Source: Lachnospiraceae bacterium (GTDB lineage Bacteria > Bacillota > Clostridia > Lachnospirales > Lachnospiraceae). From it: DNA of 64,000 bases. The translations under genes were made by a program, and so were the position numbers. The notes under the pieces were generated by a model that made no database searches, was not told the origin of the DNA, and saw nothing but the letters and a program-made list of their open reading frames with translations. The number at the start of each line of letters is the position of its first letter. The first letter of the stretch is position 1. The DNA lies in NCBI GenBank assembly GCA_022764465.1, contig JALERL010000037.1:1-64000 (forward strand), in the 5' to 3' direction. Positions 17,038 through 26,917 of this stretch are shown here, piece by piece.

Positions 17038-18543
17038 TTACGATTTATTTACATTACGGTCCATCTCAAGCTCGTTTAAAATCTCTGCACGTTTCCGGTC
17101 TGTCAGGAATTCTTCCCGGTATTTTAAGTATCTCTCGCAGCTGTGATTGGCTAAAAACATGGCAGAATCCGGGTTCATGGTAAGCTCTGTCACAAAGACA
17201 ACTAATTCCTGCCCATGTTCAAAGGCACGCTCCATAAAATCAAAGGCATGCTCTAATTCCGTGGAAGACTGCTGCCACTCCTGTTCCATTGCCGCACAAT
17301 GTTTATCAAATCCGGCCTTCGCCTGCAAGAAGCACTCATTGGCTTCCTTCGCCTGTGGGATATATTCTAAAATCCGCTTTAAAAGTTTCTGCTGCACGGC
17401 TGCCTGTTTTCTCGTGAAAAATCCGGCCTTTTCCTGTGTGACAACCCAGTTTTTCCGCTCCTCTGATAATTCGAGATACCGTGCTTTCGGATCTTCGACC
17501 TGTTCTAAGCCATTGCGATATTGTTTTAAAAAGGCAAACCATGCATCGGCAAGCTCCTTGCTGCTTCTGATCTTCGCGAATCCATTCTGTAGTCCCTCTA
17601 AGATCAGGTTCACGACACAGATGCGTTCATCAAACGCTGCCTGATCAATTCTTGCAAACAGCTCCGGCGGCTGGTGTCCCTTTAAGATCTCTGTGATTCC
17701 GTAATCATCCCGGTACTTCTGATACAGATCATAATATGCAAAAAAGTCTTCTGCCACATCGGTATGATGCAAAAATTCCGCGATCAGCTCCTGTCCTACC
17801 GGAATTTCTAATGATTCATAAGTATCTAACAGATTACTCAGATCCTCCCAGCCTCTGGCTGTTACAAACTGCATGCCATCTACATCCGCCTGTACCCGGT
17901 AAAAGCTGCCCGGATGAAGTTCCAAGTAGCTTAAAATACACTGGCTGATGTGTTTTGCATTTGCATATTCTCTCCATACAGACAGATCCGCCTCGATCTG
18001 CATATAGCGGACACGGTCTAGTGTCACCATATCAAAGTCCCGGACGGACTTGTTATATTCCGGCGGATTACCGGCTGCCACAATGATCCAGCCCTCCGGT
18101 ATCTTCTGGTTTCCAAAGGTCTTACACTGTAAGAACTGAAGCATCGTCGGTGCAAGTGTCTCAGAAACACAATTGATCTCATCGATAAACAGGATTCCTT
18201 CCCGGTTTCCGCTCTCTTTGATCGTGCGATAGATGCTTGCAATAATCTCACTCATCGTATATTCCGTTACCGAATATGTTTTCCCATCAAACACTTCTTC
18301 CTTAATAAACGGCAGTCCGACCGCACTTTGCCTGGTATGATGTGTGATCGTATACGAAACCAGTCCGATCTTACACTCCCTTGCGATCTGTTCCATGATC
18401 TGTGTCTTTCCAATCCCCGGAGGTCCCATTAAAAGCACCGGACGCTGACGGATCGACGGAATCTTATAGACACCATTTTCATCCTTACTTAAATATGCCT
18501 GTACGGTATGTATGATTTCTTCCTTTGCCTGCTTAATATTCAT
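17038..18543 (-). CDS. MoxR-like AAA ATPase
   Basis: LLMGPPGIGKTQIMEQIA (Walker A), REGILFIDEINCV (Walker B). Confidence 0.88.
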   Translation of the reverse strand: MNIKQAKEEIIHTVQAYLSKDENGVYKIPSIRQRPVLLMGPPGIGKTQIMEQIARECKIGLVSYTITHHTRQSAVGLPFIKEEVFDGKTYSVTEYTMSEIIASIYRTIKESGNREGILFIDEINCVSETLAPTMLQFLQCKTFGNQKIPEGWIIVAAGNPPEYNKSVRDFDMVTLDRVRYMQIEADLSVWREYANAKHISQCILSYLELHPGSFYRVQADVDGMQFVTARGWEDLSNLLDTYESLEIPVGQELIAEFLHHTDVAEDFFAYYDLYQKYRDDYGITEILKGHQPPELFARIDQAAFDERICVVNLILEGLQNGFAKIRSSKELADAWFAFLKQYRNGLEQVEDPKARYLELSEERKNWVVTQEKAGFFTRKQAAVQQKLLKRILEYIPQAKEANECFLQAKAGFDKHCAAMEQEWQQSSTELEHAFDFMERAFEHGQELVVFVTELTMNPDSAMFLANHSCERYLKYREEFLTDRKRAEILNELEMDRNVNKS

Positions 18544-19877
18544 CGTTGTTCTTCCTTTCTCTCATCCGTCCCCTGCTCTTGGAATTCTTCCATTTCAAGC
18601 GATAAACTGATCGCCCAGGGTGGAACTGCTGCCTGATCGTATTCATTTAAAAATAAGAAAGCACTCTTGTAATCCGGCCTTTTTTTCGGATAAGTTCCTT
18701 TTCCATCCGTAAAGTACAAAAGTCCGCACAGATCGGTAAATTCGCCATTTTCGATCAGTGTATTTACATAAGTAAATGCCGGGCGGAAATCCGTACCGCC
18801 ACCACCTAGTAAGGTATAATCCTGTATCATTGCCTCTAATTCATCCAGATTCGTAATCTTACGGTCGCCACGCACCTGGTTGTCACAGGAAAGGATACGG
18901 ATATGGCATTTCCGGAAAAAGTTATCCCGTTCTGTCAGGATCGCATACGTCTCCCTTAAGAACTGTTTTACCAGTTCTCCACTTGTCGAATAACTGGTAT
19001 CTATGACGATCACAAATTCCTGTATTTTTCTTACCTCTTTACTTTCCACCGGTTCGATCAGCGGCATATTCCGATAGATCCGAAGTCCGTAGGTATAATA
19101 ATTCAGATCAAAGGTATCCGGGTCACATACCAGTTCTTCCCGCATAACGGAAAACTGCCGCAGGAAGTCCCGATAACTTCTCCTGCTCTGACTCACTTTC
19201 ATCTGGGCTGCAAGCAGCGTCTCTTCATCGGATTCTGTTGTCCCACGCTTCTTCTGTTCGATCTTCGTCTGTCTTGCGATCTGGTTCCACTGCTTTGCAG
19301 CCGGCTGGTTCATCGCCTGCTCCTGCTGCTCCTTTGGCCAGTAGGAATGATCATCCGTATAGAACTCCCGCGCTGTCTGCGCAAGCTGCTCCTCCGGTAT
19401 CTTTTTTAAATACCGGTAGACCAGCACCGCTGAAATTCCCGTCTTTTCCTGCTCAAGCTCTGTATAGATCTTTTGTCTGATCCAGCTTAACGCCCGCTTC
19501 GTACAACGCTTATCCATATGGTCGATCGTATATTCCACTGCAATATCACAGGCAATATTCCACCGGTAACGCTCTCTCTTCCCGGCTGTCCACAGATGAA
19601 AGAACAGGCAGTGCAATACCACATGCAGATATGCCCGGTCTAAAAAAAGCGGATTCGAACGGAAAATACGCATCACATGTTCCGGTGCATACAGCAGGTA
19701 TCTGCCATCGGTTGCCAGTGCAAGCAGCCTGTTATCCTGTTTCCATTCCAGTGCCGATAATGCCACACCAAAGTAGCGCAGATCCAGATAGACATCATTT
19801 CTTATGTACGACAGGATCTTTTCTGCCATCTGCACTTCCCACTCTTCCTGTGTCTGAATGTGCATCTTTCTAACCAT
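18540..19877 (-). CDS. VWA-like domain protein (DUF2201-like)
   Basis: FVIVIDTSYSTSGELVKQFLRE (MIDAS-like), LLGGGGTDFRPAF; stop/start overlap with MoxR-like gene. Confidence 0.85.
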   Translation of the reverse strand: MVRKMHIQTQEEWEVQMAEKILSYIRNDVYLDLRYFGVALSALEWKQDNRLLALATDGRYLLYAPEHVMRIFRSNPLFLDRAYLHVVLHCLFFHLWTAGKRERYRWNIACDIAVEYTIDHMDKRCTKRALSWIRQKIYTELEQEKTGISAVLVYRYLKKIPEEQLAQTAREFYTDDHSYWPKEQQEQAMNQPAAKQWNQIARQTKIEQKKRGTTESDEETLLAAQMKVSQSRRSYRDFLRQFSVMREELVCDPDTFDLNYYTYGLRIYRNMPLIEPVESKEVRKIQEFVIVIDTSYSTSGELVKQFLRETYAILTERDNFFRKCHIRILSCDNQVRGDRKITNLDELEAMIQDYTLLGGGGTDFRPAFTYVNTLIENGEFTDLCGLLYFTDGKGTYPKKRPDYKSAFLFLNEYDQAAVPPWAISLSLEMEEFQEQGTDERKEEQR

Positions 19878-19886
19878 GCCTTTCTC

Positions 19887-20864
19887 TTAAAACTCATCAA
19901 AGGAATACATCGAAGCAATTCCGCCTGACATACGCACTCTCTTCTGTTCGATCAGATAAGAGGATCCATGTACCCAGCCAGCCGATGCTGCCAGTGTAAT
20001 TCCCTGCTCATACATCGCAGGATCCACATAACCATGTTCCGACAAAAATGAAACTACAGTCAGATCCTGTTTGTTCATACCTTCCAAAAAAAGTACCCCG
20101 GCATGCTCCCCCAGATAATGTTCATATGCTTCCCGCTGGTCCATCTCAAGGTCAACCGGATAACGGAGCCTGTCGTATGCCATCCGGCAGAGTGTCCGCT
20201 CCGATTCTTCGATACATGCCTGTGCAAAAATACCATCATAAGAAGACAGCATTACCACTTCATCTGCAAAAGACTGTCTTGCACGGAAGCCCTCTCCGGT
20301 AATCTTTCTGCCGAAGATATGTGCCGGGGCGATCTCATCATAGCTTTCCGTATACTCCGGATAAAAGATCACAGCCTGTGTCTGTCCCTGTCTGCAAAAA
20401 AATACCTCGATGTCTGATGTGATCTGGGCGAGGATCTGTCTGAGTGCACCCGGTTTTTTATAATCTGCTTCAAGCTGCAATTCCGATAATCTGATGCAGT
20501 TCATAAAGCAGTCGCTGCCCACTTCCGTGATGCCATCTCCTATGATAAGCTTTTTTAACCGGCTGCAATTATAGAATGCATAACGGCCTAACTTTTTTAC
20601 TGTATCCGGCAGTTTTACAGACGTTATATATCTTCCCGCCTGTTCATGCAGTTCACACTGCCCCTCATCTGCCGGAATACAGGTTGTCAGATAATCTTCT
20701 TCTGCCGGCAGATGCAGCGCCTGCGAGAAACAGTAATCCGCGATCTCTGTTACCGGTACTCCGGCAATCTGCTCCGGGACAACTGCTTCACCGTTCTCTC
20801 CATAGATGCGTAACAGCCGCGCAGTCTGATCTTCCCTTTTCTGCCACAGACATTTTATGTTCAT
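19887..20864 (-). CDS. BspA-type leucine-rich-repeat-like protein
   Basis: ITSVKLPDTVKKLGRYAFYNCSRLKKLIIGDGITEVGSDCFMNCIRLSELQL; GAGG before ATG 20864. Confidence 0.75.
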   Translation of the reverse strand: MNIKCLWQKREDQTARLLRIYGENGEAVVPEQIAGVPVTEIADYCFSQALHLPAEEDYLTTCIPADEGQCELHEQAGRYITSVKLPDTVKKLGRYAFYNCSRLKKLIIGDGITEVGSDCFMNCIRLSELQLEADYKKPGALRQILAQITSDIEVFFCRQGQTQAVIFYPEYTESYDEIAPAHIFGRKITGEGFRARQSFADEVVMLSSYDGIFAQACIEESERTLCRMAYDRLRYPVDLEMDQREAYEHYLGEHAGVLFLEGMNKQDLTVVSFLSEHGYVDPAMYEQGITLAASAGWVHGSSYLIEQKRVRMSGGIASMYSFDEF

Positions 20865-20897
20865 TTCATCCTCATTTCTGTACACACAACCGTCCTG

Positions 20898-22316
20898 CTA
20901 TTCGACTACGTGTACCTTCATCATATTTGTTGTGCCGGAAAAGCCAAGCGGCACACCGGATGTTAAAACGATCACATCATCCTTTTTCACCAGTCCGCTT
21001 TCCTTCGTAACTTCTACTGCATGTGTAAACAGTTCGAATATATCCTGCTTTTCTTCTAATAATACCGGTGTCACGCCCCAGGATAAGTTCAGCTGTCTCC
21101 ATACCTTTTCCGTAACTGCACAGCCGACAACGGCACATGCCGGACGGTAACGGGAGATCATTCTTGCGGAACGGCCGGACTTTGTGACCGTTACGATTGC
21201 CTTGGCATTCAGGTCATAGGCGGTCGTACAGGTCGCATGGCTGATCGCATCGGTAATATCCGGGTTGGCACTTCTGTCATGTCCAAAGAAACGCTTTTTA
21301 TAATCAATATCACGTTCTGTCCGCTCTGCGATCCGTACCATCATCGCAAGGGATTCTACCGGGAACTTTCCTGCCGCTGTTTCTCCGGATAACATGATCG
21401 CACTCGTTCCGTCATAGATTGCATTGGCAACATCTGTCGTCTCCGCTCTCGTCGGTCTTGGATTCTTCATCATGGAGTCTAACATCTGTGTTGCGGTAAT
21501 GACCTGTTTTCCTGCTTCATAGACCTTTTTAATGATCATCTTCTGGACAACCGGCACTTCTTCCTCCGGAAGCTCCACACCCATATCTCCACGCGCGATC
21601 ATGATACCATCCGATGCCGCTATGATCTCGTCAATATTGGCAACACCTTCTCCATTTTCGATCTTTGCAATGATCTTGATCATCTGACCGCCATTTGCAT
21701 CTAACAGCTCACGGATCTGCTTTACATCTGCCGCACAGCGCACAAAGGAAGCTGCTACAAAGTCAACATCCTGCTCGATACCAAACAAAAGATCTGCACG
21801 ATCTCTCTCGCTGATGTATGGAAGATTGACATGTACGTCCGGAATATTGACTCCCTTATGGTTCGAGATCACACCATCGTTAATGACATGGCAGTGGATA
21901 TCCTGCCCTTCGATGGAATCTACGATCATTTCTACCAGACCATCATCGATCAGAATACGGCTTCCGATCTTCACATCCTCAGCAAGGTGTTCATATAAGA
22001 CCTGTACTTCCTTTTCATTTCCTAATACTTCCCGTCCGGTCAATGTAAACTGATCTCCCGAAGAAAGCTGGATCCTATCGTGTTCAAAATTGCCGATACG
22101 GATCTCCGGTCCCTTCGTATCTAACAGAATGGCAACCGGCTTTTGCACCTGCTTACGGATTGCTTTTAACCGATCCATTCTCCGCTTCTGTTCTTCATGT
22201 GAACCATGCGAAAAGTTAAATCTTGCAACGTTCATTCCCACTTCTACAAGCTTCTCTAAAATACCCTCCCGGTCGGTTGCCGGTCCCATTGTACAGATAA
22301 TTTTTGTTTTTCTCAT
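20898..22316 (-). CDS. pyk: Pyruvate kinase
   Basis: MRKTKIICTMGPATD...VARFNFSHGSHEEQ...IARGDMGVELP...TATQMLDSM. Confidence 0.97.
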   Translation of the reverse strand: MRKTKIICTMGPATDREGILEKLVEVGMNVARFNFSHGSHEEQKRRMDRLKAIRKQVQKPVAILLDTKGPEIRIGNFEHDRIQLSSGDQFTLTGREVLGNEKEVQVLYEHLAEDVKIGSRILIDDGLVEMIVDSIEGQDIHCHVINDGVISNHKGVNIPDVHVNLPYISERDRADLLFGIEQDVDFVAASFVRCAADVKQIRELLDANGGQMIKIIAKIENGEGVANIDEIIAASDGIMIARGDMGVELPEEEVPVVQKMIIKKVYEAGKQVITATQMLDSMMKNPRPTRAETTDVANAIYDGTSAIMLSGETAAGKFPVESLAMMVRIAERTERDIDYKKRFFGHDRSANPDITDAISHATCTTAYDLNAKAIVTVTKSGRSARMISRYRPACAVVGCAVTEKVWRQLNLSWGVTPVLLEEKQDIFELFTHAVEVTKESGLVKKDDVIVLTSGVPLGFSGTTNMMKVHVVE

Positions 22317-22408
22317 TCTGTTTGTCCTTTCTTAGTTAATATATGTATGTCCATCTTTTCCACTTCTATTCTGCAAAATACTACTGATCTGACACCACAG
22401 CTTCTATT

Positions 22409-23404
22409 TCACACTACGCCTTCACCGTCAAATTCCGGTATAAAGGATTCCTTTGCGGTCTCCCCCTCCTGGATAAAACCATTTTCGATTCCCTGTGCGA
22501 TCGCATAATCGATCAGCTCCTCGTACTCCTCTCCGGTAACGGTACGCATAAGCTCCGGATATGCTTCTAAGGAATTACACGGTGTATACTGGTTCATCAG
22601 ACTGATAAAAATCTGTGATCCATATGTCGTAAGCAGATAGTCCACAACCCGCTTCGAATCCGCAAGTCCCTCTGGCATCAGAAGGTGGCGCACGATCGTT
22701 CCCTTTACCATGATGCCATCCCCGTCATGTGCTTCGGAATACGTCTGGTAATCTTCTGCCGTCATCTGCTGTTCCTTCCAGTTTCCTTGCATGATCGAGT
22801 GCTCCGGTACAAAACAGACCTCCCCGGTCTGTCTTACCATCTCTGCGATTGCCTGTGAAGCACATGCAAAGTAATCGACTGCATGGGAATACGTTTTACT
22901 GCGCCTTTCATCCACATATTTCAGATCCGGCAGATAGATATCCACATATCCTTCTAACCTGCGGATCGTATCGACGGTTTCATAGCTGCTGGTATTATAG
23001 ACGACCGGGATCGAAAGTCCCTGCCTTTTTGCACGATCCAGTGCCTGTATAATCTGTGGCACGAACTGTCCCGGTGTCACTAAGTTAATATTATTTGCCT
23101 TCTGCTCCTGTAATTCCAAAAAGATCTCAGAAAGCCGTTCAACGGAAATCTCTATCCCTGCCGTTCCGTTTGCAATATTCTTATTCTGGCAGAATACACA
23201 GTGCAGTGCACATCCGGAAAAAAAGACCGCACCCGAACCATTCTTCCCGGAGATACAGGTTTCTTCCCACATATGAAGGGCTGCCCTTGCCACCTTAAGG
23301 CTTGCGGTCTGTCCACACACACCGGTCTGCTCTAAGCGGTTGACACCGCAGTTTCTCGGACATAACCGGCAGTCTTTCATATCCTGTTGTAACTTTTTAT
23401 TCAT
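22409..23404 (-). CDS. Radical SAM protein (PflA-like)
   Basis: CRLCPRNCGVNRLEQTGVCG...GAVFFSGCALHCVFCQN (CxxxxxxCxxC) ...DIYLPDLKY. Confidence 0.9.
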   Translation of the reverse strand: MNKKLQQDMKDCRLCPRNCGVNRLEQTGVCGQTASLKVARAALHMWEETCISGKNGSGAVFFSGCALHCVFCQNKNIANGTAGIEISVERLSEIFLELQEQKANNINLVTPGQFVPQIIQALDRAKRQGLSIPVVYNTSSYETVDTIRRLEGYVDIYLPDLKYVDERRSKTYSHAVDYFACASQAIAEMVRQTGEVCFVPEHSIMQGNWKEQQMTAEDYQTYSEAHDGDGIMVKGTIVRHLLMPEGLADSKRVVDYLLTTYGSQIFISLMNQYTPCNSLEAYPELMRTVTGEEYEELIDYAIAQGIENGFIQEGETAKESFIPEFDGEGVV

Positions 23405-23627
23405 CGCATTCCTTTTCCCTTTTCTTCTGCTCACATTCTAGCTGTTTTTTTATTAAAAATCTACCTGTATTTCGAAATCCATCCTTCTTTTCCCAAAATA
23501 CCTACTTGTCAATGCAGATTTTATCCGATATGATGATACTGGAATAAATTGATTTTATCTGGCATCCGTGCGCTCCGCTGTCAGATATAATATAAGAAAA
23601 GCTCTGGGCGCAGAAATGAGGATTTAT

Positions 23628-24860
23628 ATGTCAAATTGTATGGTTGCACAATCAGGTGGTCCAACCGTTGCCATCAATGCCAGCCTTGCCGGCGTTATAA
23701 AGGGAGTTACTGACTCTGCCAAATATGAGACTGTCTATGGTTCTGTCAATGGAATCTTAGGTATCTTAAACGATCACATCTTAAACCTGAGTGAAGAAAT
23801 GGCAAAGGATGCTTCCTATCTGGATACCTTAAAGCACACGCCTGCCATGTTCCTTGGCTCCTGCCGCTTTAAGCTGCCGGACTTTTTAGATGATGATTCT
23901 TCTTACAGCTTTATTTTCAAGCAGTTTGAACGGTTAGACATCGGTGCATTTTTCTATATTGGCGGAAATGATTCCATGGATACCGTATTAAAGCTTTCTG
24001 ATTATGCCAAGCGCATCGGCAGTGATGTCCGTATCATCGGTATTCCAAAGACGATCGATAATGATCTTATGGTAACCGATCATACACCGGGCTTTGGGTC
24101 TGCTGCGAAGTACATTGCAGCAAGCATGCTTGAGATTGCCCACGATACGTTCATCTATGCGGTAAAAAGTGTAACGATCGTAGAGATCATGGGACGTGAT
24201 GCCGGATGGCTGACTGCTGCTTCTGCACTTGCACGGAATGGCTACTCCACCGCTCCGCATCTGATCTACCTTCCGGAAACAGATTTTGATGAGAAGGAAT
24301 TCCTTGCAGATGTACGTGACCTTCTGGAAAAACAGAATAATGTCATCGTTGCGATCTCCGAAGGAATCCATGATGCCGATGGAAACTATATCAGTGCCGG
24401 TGAAAGCCAGGCAGATTCCTTTGGTCACAGCCAGTTAAGTGGTGCCGGAAAAGCTTTGGAATATCTGATCAAGGATAATATCAATGTGAAGGTCCGTTCC
24501 GTCGAGATCAATGTATTACAGCGTTGCGCTGCACATCTTTCATCACAGACCGACTTAGATGAGGCTTTCGCACTTGGTGAAAAGGCAGTTGCCTATGCTG
24601 CCGAAGGTGTAACTGCTTCTATGGTTACCATGAACCGTACCAGCGATGCACCTTATACGATCGACTACCAGTATGCTGAGATTAAAAATATCGCAAATGA
24701 AGCAAAATCCGTTCCAAGAAGCTGGATCAACGAACGCGGCAATGATGTGACCGAAGAGATGATCACTTATCTGTCTCCACTGATCCAGGGTGAGCCAGCG
24801 ATCCGCTATGAGAACGGACTGCCGGTTTATATGGATGTGTCACATCTGACCAGACATTAG
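23628..24860 (+). CDS. pfp: 6-phosphofructokinase, PPi-dependent-type signature
   Basis: MVAQSGGPTVAINASLAG, YIGGNDSMDTV, IGIPKTIDNDLMVTDHTPGFGSAAKYIA; SD GAGG before ATG 23628. Confidence 0.92.
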   Translation: MSNCMVAQSGGPTVAINASLAGVIKGVTDSAKYETVYGSVNGILGILNDHILNLSEEMAKDASYLDTLKHTPAMFLGSCRFKLPDFLDDDSSYSFIFKQFERLDIGAFFYIGGNDSMDTVLKLSDYAKRIGSDVRIIGIPKTIDNDLMVTDHTPGFGSAAKYIAASMLEIAHDTFIYAVKSVTIVEIMGRDAGWLTAASALARNGYSTAPHLIYLPETDFDEKEFLADVRDLLEKQNNVIVAISEGIHDADGNYISAGESQADSFGHSQLSGAGKALEYLIKDNINVKVRSVEINVLQRCAAHLSSQTDLDEAFALGEKAVAYAAEGVTASMVTMNRTSDAPYTIDYQYAEIKNIANEAKSVPRSWINERGNDVTEEMITYLSPLIQGEPAIRYENGLPVYMDVSHLTRH

Positions 24861-24939
24861 ACATGTATAAAGAAAAGATAAAAAATCTTTTCGGAAATGA
24901 AATAGAAATATGTGTCTAAGAATAAATAGATTGCATACT

Positions 24940-25193
24940 TAAAATATATTTGCCATACGTATAAAAGCTTATGGATTTGTTCCGTATTACGAATCTAACA
25001 TTTTCTAAATGTTCTGTCAGATTCTTTTCTTCTCCAGCAACCACAAAAGACGTGGCGTCCATGCCCCGGCTTTTGTTTGCATCAACATCCCTGTTGCTGC
25101 ATTGCTGGATATTCTACAGAACATTAAGAAAATCTAAGATTCTCCATAGTCACAAATTCATAAGCTTTTATCCTATATGGCATTTATATTTAA
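24940..25193. repeat. Large imperfect inverted repeat (MITE-like or long hairpin)
   Basis: Left ATAAAAGCTTATGGATTTGT...GAATCTAACATTTTCTAAATGTTCTGT versus reverse complement of right ATAAAAGCTTATGAATTTGT...GAATCTTAGATTTTCTTAATGTTCTGT; extends outward through TGCCATA on both sides. Confidence 0.75.
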
Positions 25194-25301
25194 TCAGAAC
25201 TTTTATACCATATCATTCAAAATCGGCCTATCTTATTCATCTTTTCTTTTTCAAAAACTTCTAAACCTCTTAATAAAATCACAAAATATATTCTATCTTG
25301 C

Positions 25302-26240
25302 TTATTCACTTTCTTCCGGAACTTCTCCCCGCAGGATCTCTATAAACTTTCCTACCTCTGCCCATGCACGCTTAGACTCCGGCATCAATAGCATTGCCAT
25401 CTGAAAGACATGGAACATCCCTTCGTACACACTCAGCCGTACCTTTACCCCTGCTTCCTTTGCCTTTTTTGCTACCGTCAGGGAATCACTGAGTAACATC
25501 TCATACGATCCAACCTGTATGAGCATTGGCGGAAAGTCATCAAAGCTGCCAAATGCCGGTGAAATATACGGCTCTTTTGGATTACATGTTCCCACATAAT
25601 CCCGGTTATAGACCAGACTGTCTCTCGTTCCACCAAACAAAGGGTCTTTGTCGAAGTTCGTATCATACGAAGAACCACTTGATGTCAGATCTGTCCATGG
25701 CGACATTGCAACCACACCGCATGGAAGTTCATAATCATGGTCACGCAGATACATCGTAAGTGCCAGTGCCAGGCCACCGCCTGCTGAATCTCCCGCCACG
25801 ATGATCTGGTCTGCACGGTATCCCTTTTTGATCAGCCAGAAATATGCCGTCACTGCATCCTCTAATGCTGCCGGATACGGATGCTCCGGTGCGACACGGT
25901 AATCGATCGTCAGCACACTGATGCCCTTTCCGACCTCACTGTAGAGTCCCGCAAAGCTGCGGTACCCATTGTGCAGTGTTCCGACGTATGCACCACCATG
26001 AAGCTGCAGAACCACCTTGCTGCGATCCGGATTCTCTTTTAATTCCAGATACTCCATCGTGAACTTTTCTAAATGAATGATATAGCGTGAAAAACACTCC
26101 GGACATTTCCATGGCGGCTCTTTTAAGTTCCTGCGGAGTTCTCCGCTTTTTATTTTTTTTCCTATCAGATTATCATTTGCAGCCCTCGCGATCAGATCCC
26201 GGATCACACGGCCGCGGACACTTGTTTCATTTTCCGTCAT
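25302..26240 (-). CDS. Alpha/beta hydrolase (HSL-type esterase)
   Basis: LQLHGGAYVGTLHNGYR, VAGDSAGGGLALAL, MFHVFQM. Confidence 0.92.
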   Translation of the reverse strand: MTENETSVRGRVIRDLIARAANDNLIGKKIKSGELRRNLKEPPWKCPECFSRYIIHLEKFTMEYLELKENPDRSKVVLQLHGGAYVGTLHNGYRSFAGLYSEVGKGISVLTIDYRVAPEHPYPAALEDAVTAYFWLIKKGYRADQIIVAGDSAGGGLALALTMYLRDHDYELPCGVVAMSPWTDLTSSGSSYDTNFDKDPLFGGTRDSLVYNRDYVGTCNPKEPYISPAFGSFDDFPPMLIQVGSYEMLLSDSLTVAKKAKEAGVKVRLSVYEGMFHVFQMAMLLMPESKRAWAEVGKFIEILRGEVPEESE

Positions 26241-26251
26241 TTGTTACTCCA

Positions 26252-26917
26252 TTATCTTACATGAAATCTTCTCTGTAACTCGATCCTTGCCCTCCGGTCT
26301 CCGATGATCAGTGTTCCGAGGAACAAAAAGACAGAGATTGCAAATGTTATGAGACTAAGCATCGGCTTTGTAATAATGCCTACACCCCAGAGAATTAAGG
26401 TAACACCTGCGAGCACGATCATACCGATCTGAAACAGCAGATAACTCTGCCAGTTTCTATGATTGATCAGCATTAAAATCACAATACTCAGATCAATAAG
26501 CAGGATTCCGCTTGGGATCACATAATTGACCGACCATCCGCGGTAGCCGATGACAAAATCGATCAGTATGACCATCGCGACCCCACAAATTGTAAGCACC
26601 ATCAGCTTTAGCCGGTATCCGGCGTCATCTAAGACAGCAAAGCGCAGGATCAGATACAGGTAAAACAGCGATGCAACCACGATCGCACTCCACCAGATCC
26701 CATGGTACATCTCATAATTCAACGCAATTAAAAACACACTGACTGCAAGTGTTAAAAACAGATAAATCCGTCCTGCCAGCATCAGCCTTCTTGTCTTGAT
26801 CCGGACATCCGGATAGGTATCTTTTCCGTCCCCTTCCGGCTCGATCACGCAATGACACAACGGACATACATGTGTTTCGTCTTTTATTTCTATCTTACAT
26901 TGTCTGCATTTACTCAT
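26252..26917 (-). CDS. Zinc-ribbon multi-TM protein (DUF6320-like)
   Basis: MSKCRQCKIEIKDETHVCPLCHCVIEPEG followed by about six TM segments. Confidence 0.7.
   Translation of the reverse strand: MSKCRQCKIEIKDETHVCPLCHCVIEPEGDGKDTYPDVRIKTRRLMLAGRIYLFLTLAVSVFLIALNYEMYHGIWWSAIVVASLFYLYLILRFAVLDDAGYRLKLMVLTICGVAMVILIDFVIGYRGWSVNYVIPSGILLIDLSIVILMLINHRNWQSYLLFQIGMIVLAGVTLILWGVGIITKPMLSLITFAISVFLFLGTLIIGDRRARIELQRRFHVR

Noticed and set aside
24971-25264. 97-aa plus-strand ORF after the phosphofructokinase gene
   Set aside because: Lies inside the large inverted repeat, low-complexity composition, no Shine-Dalgarno
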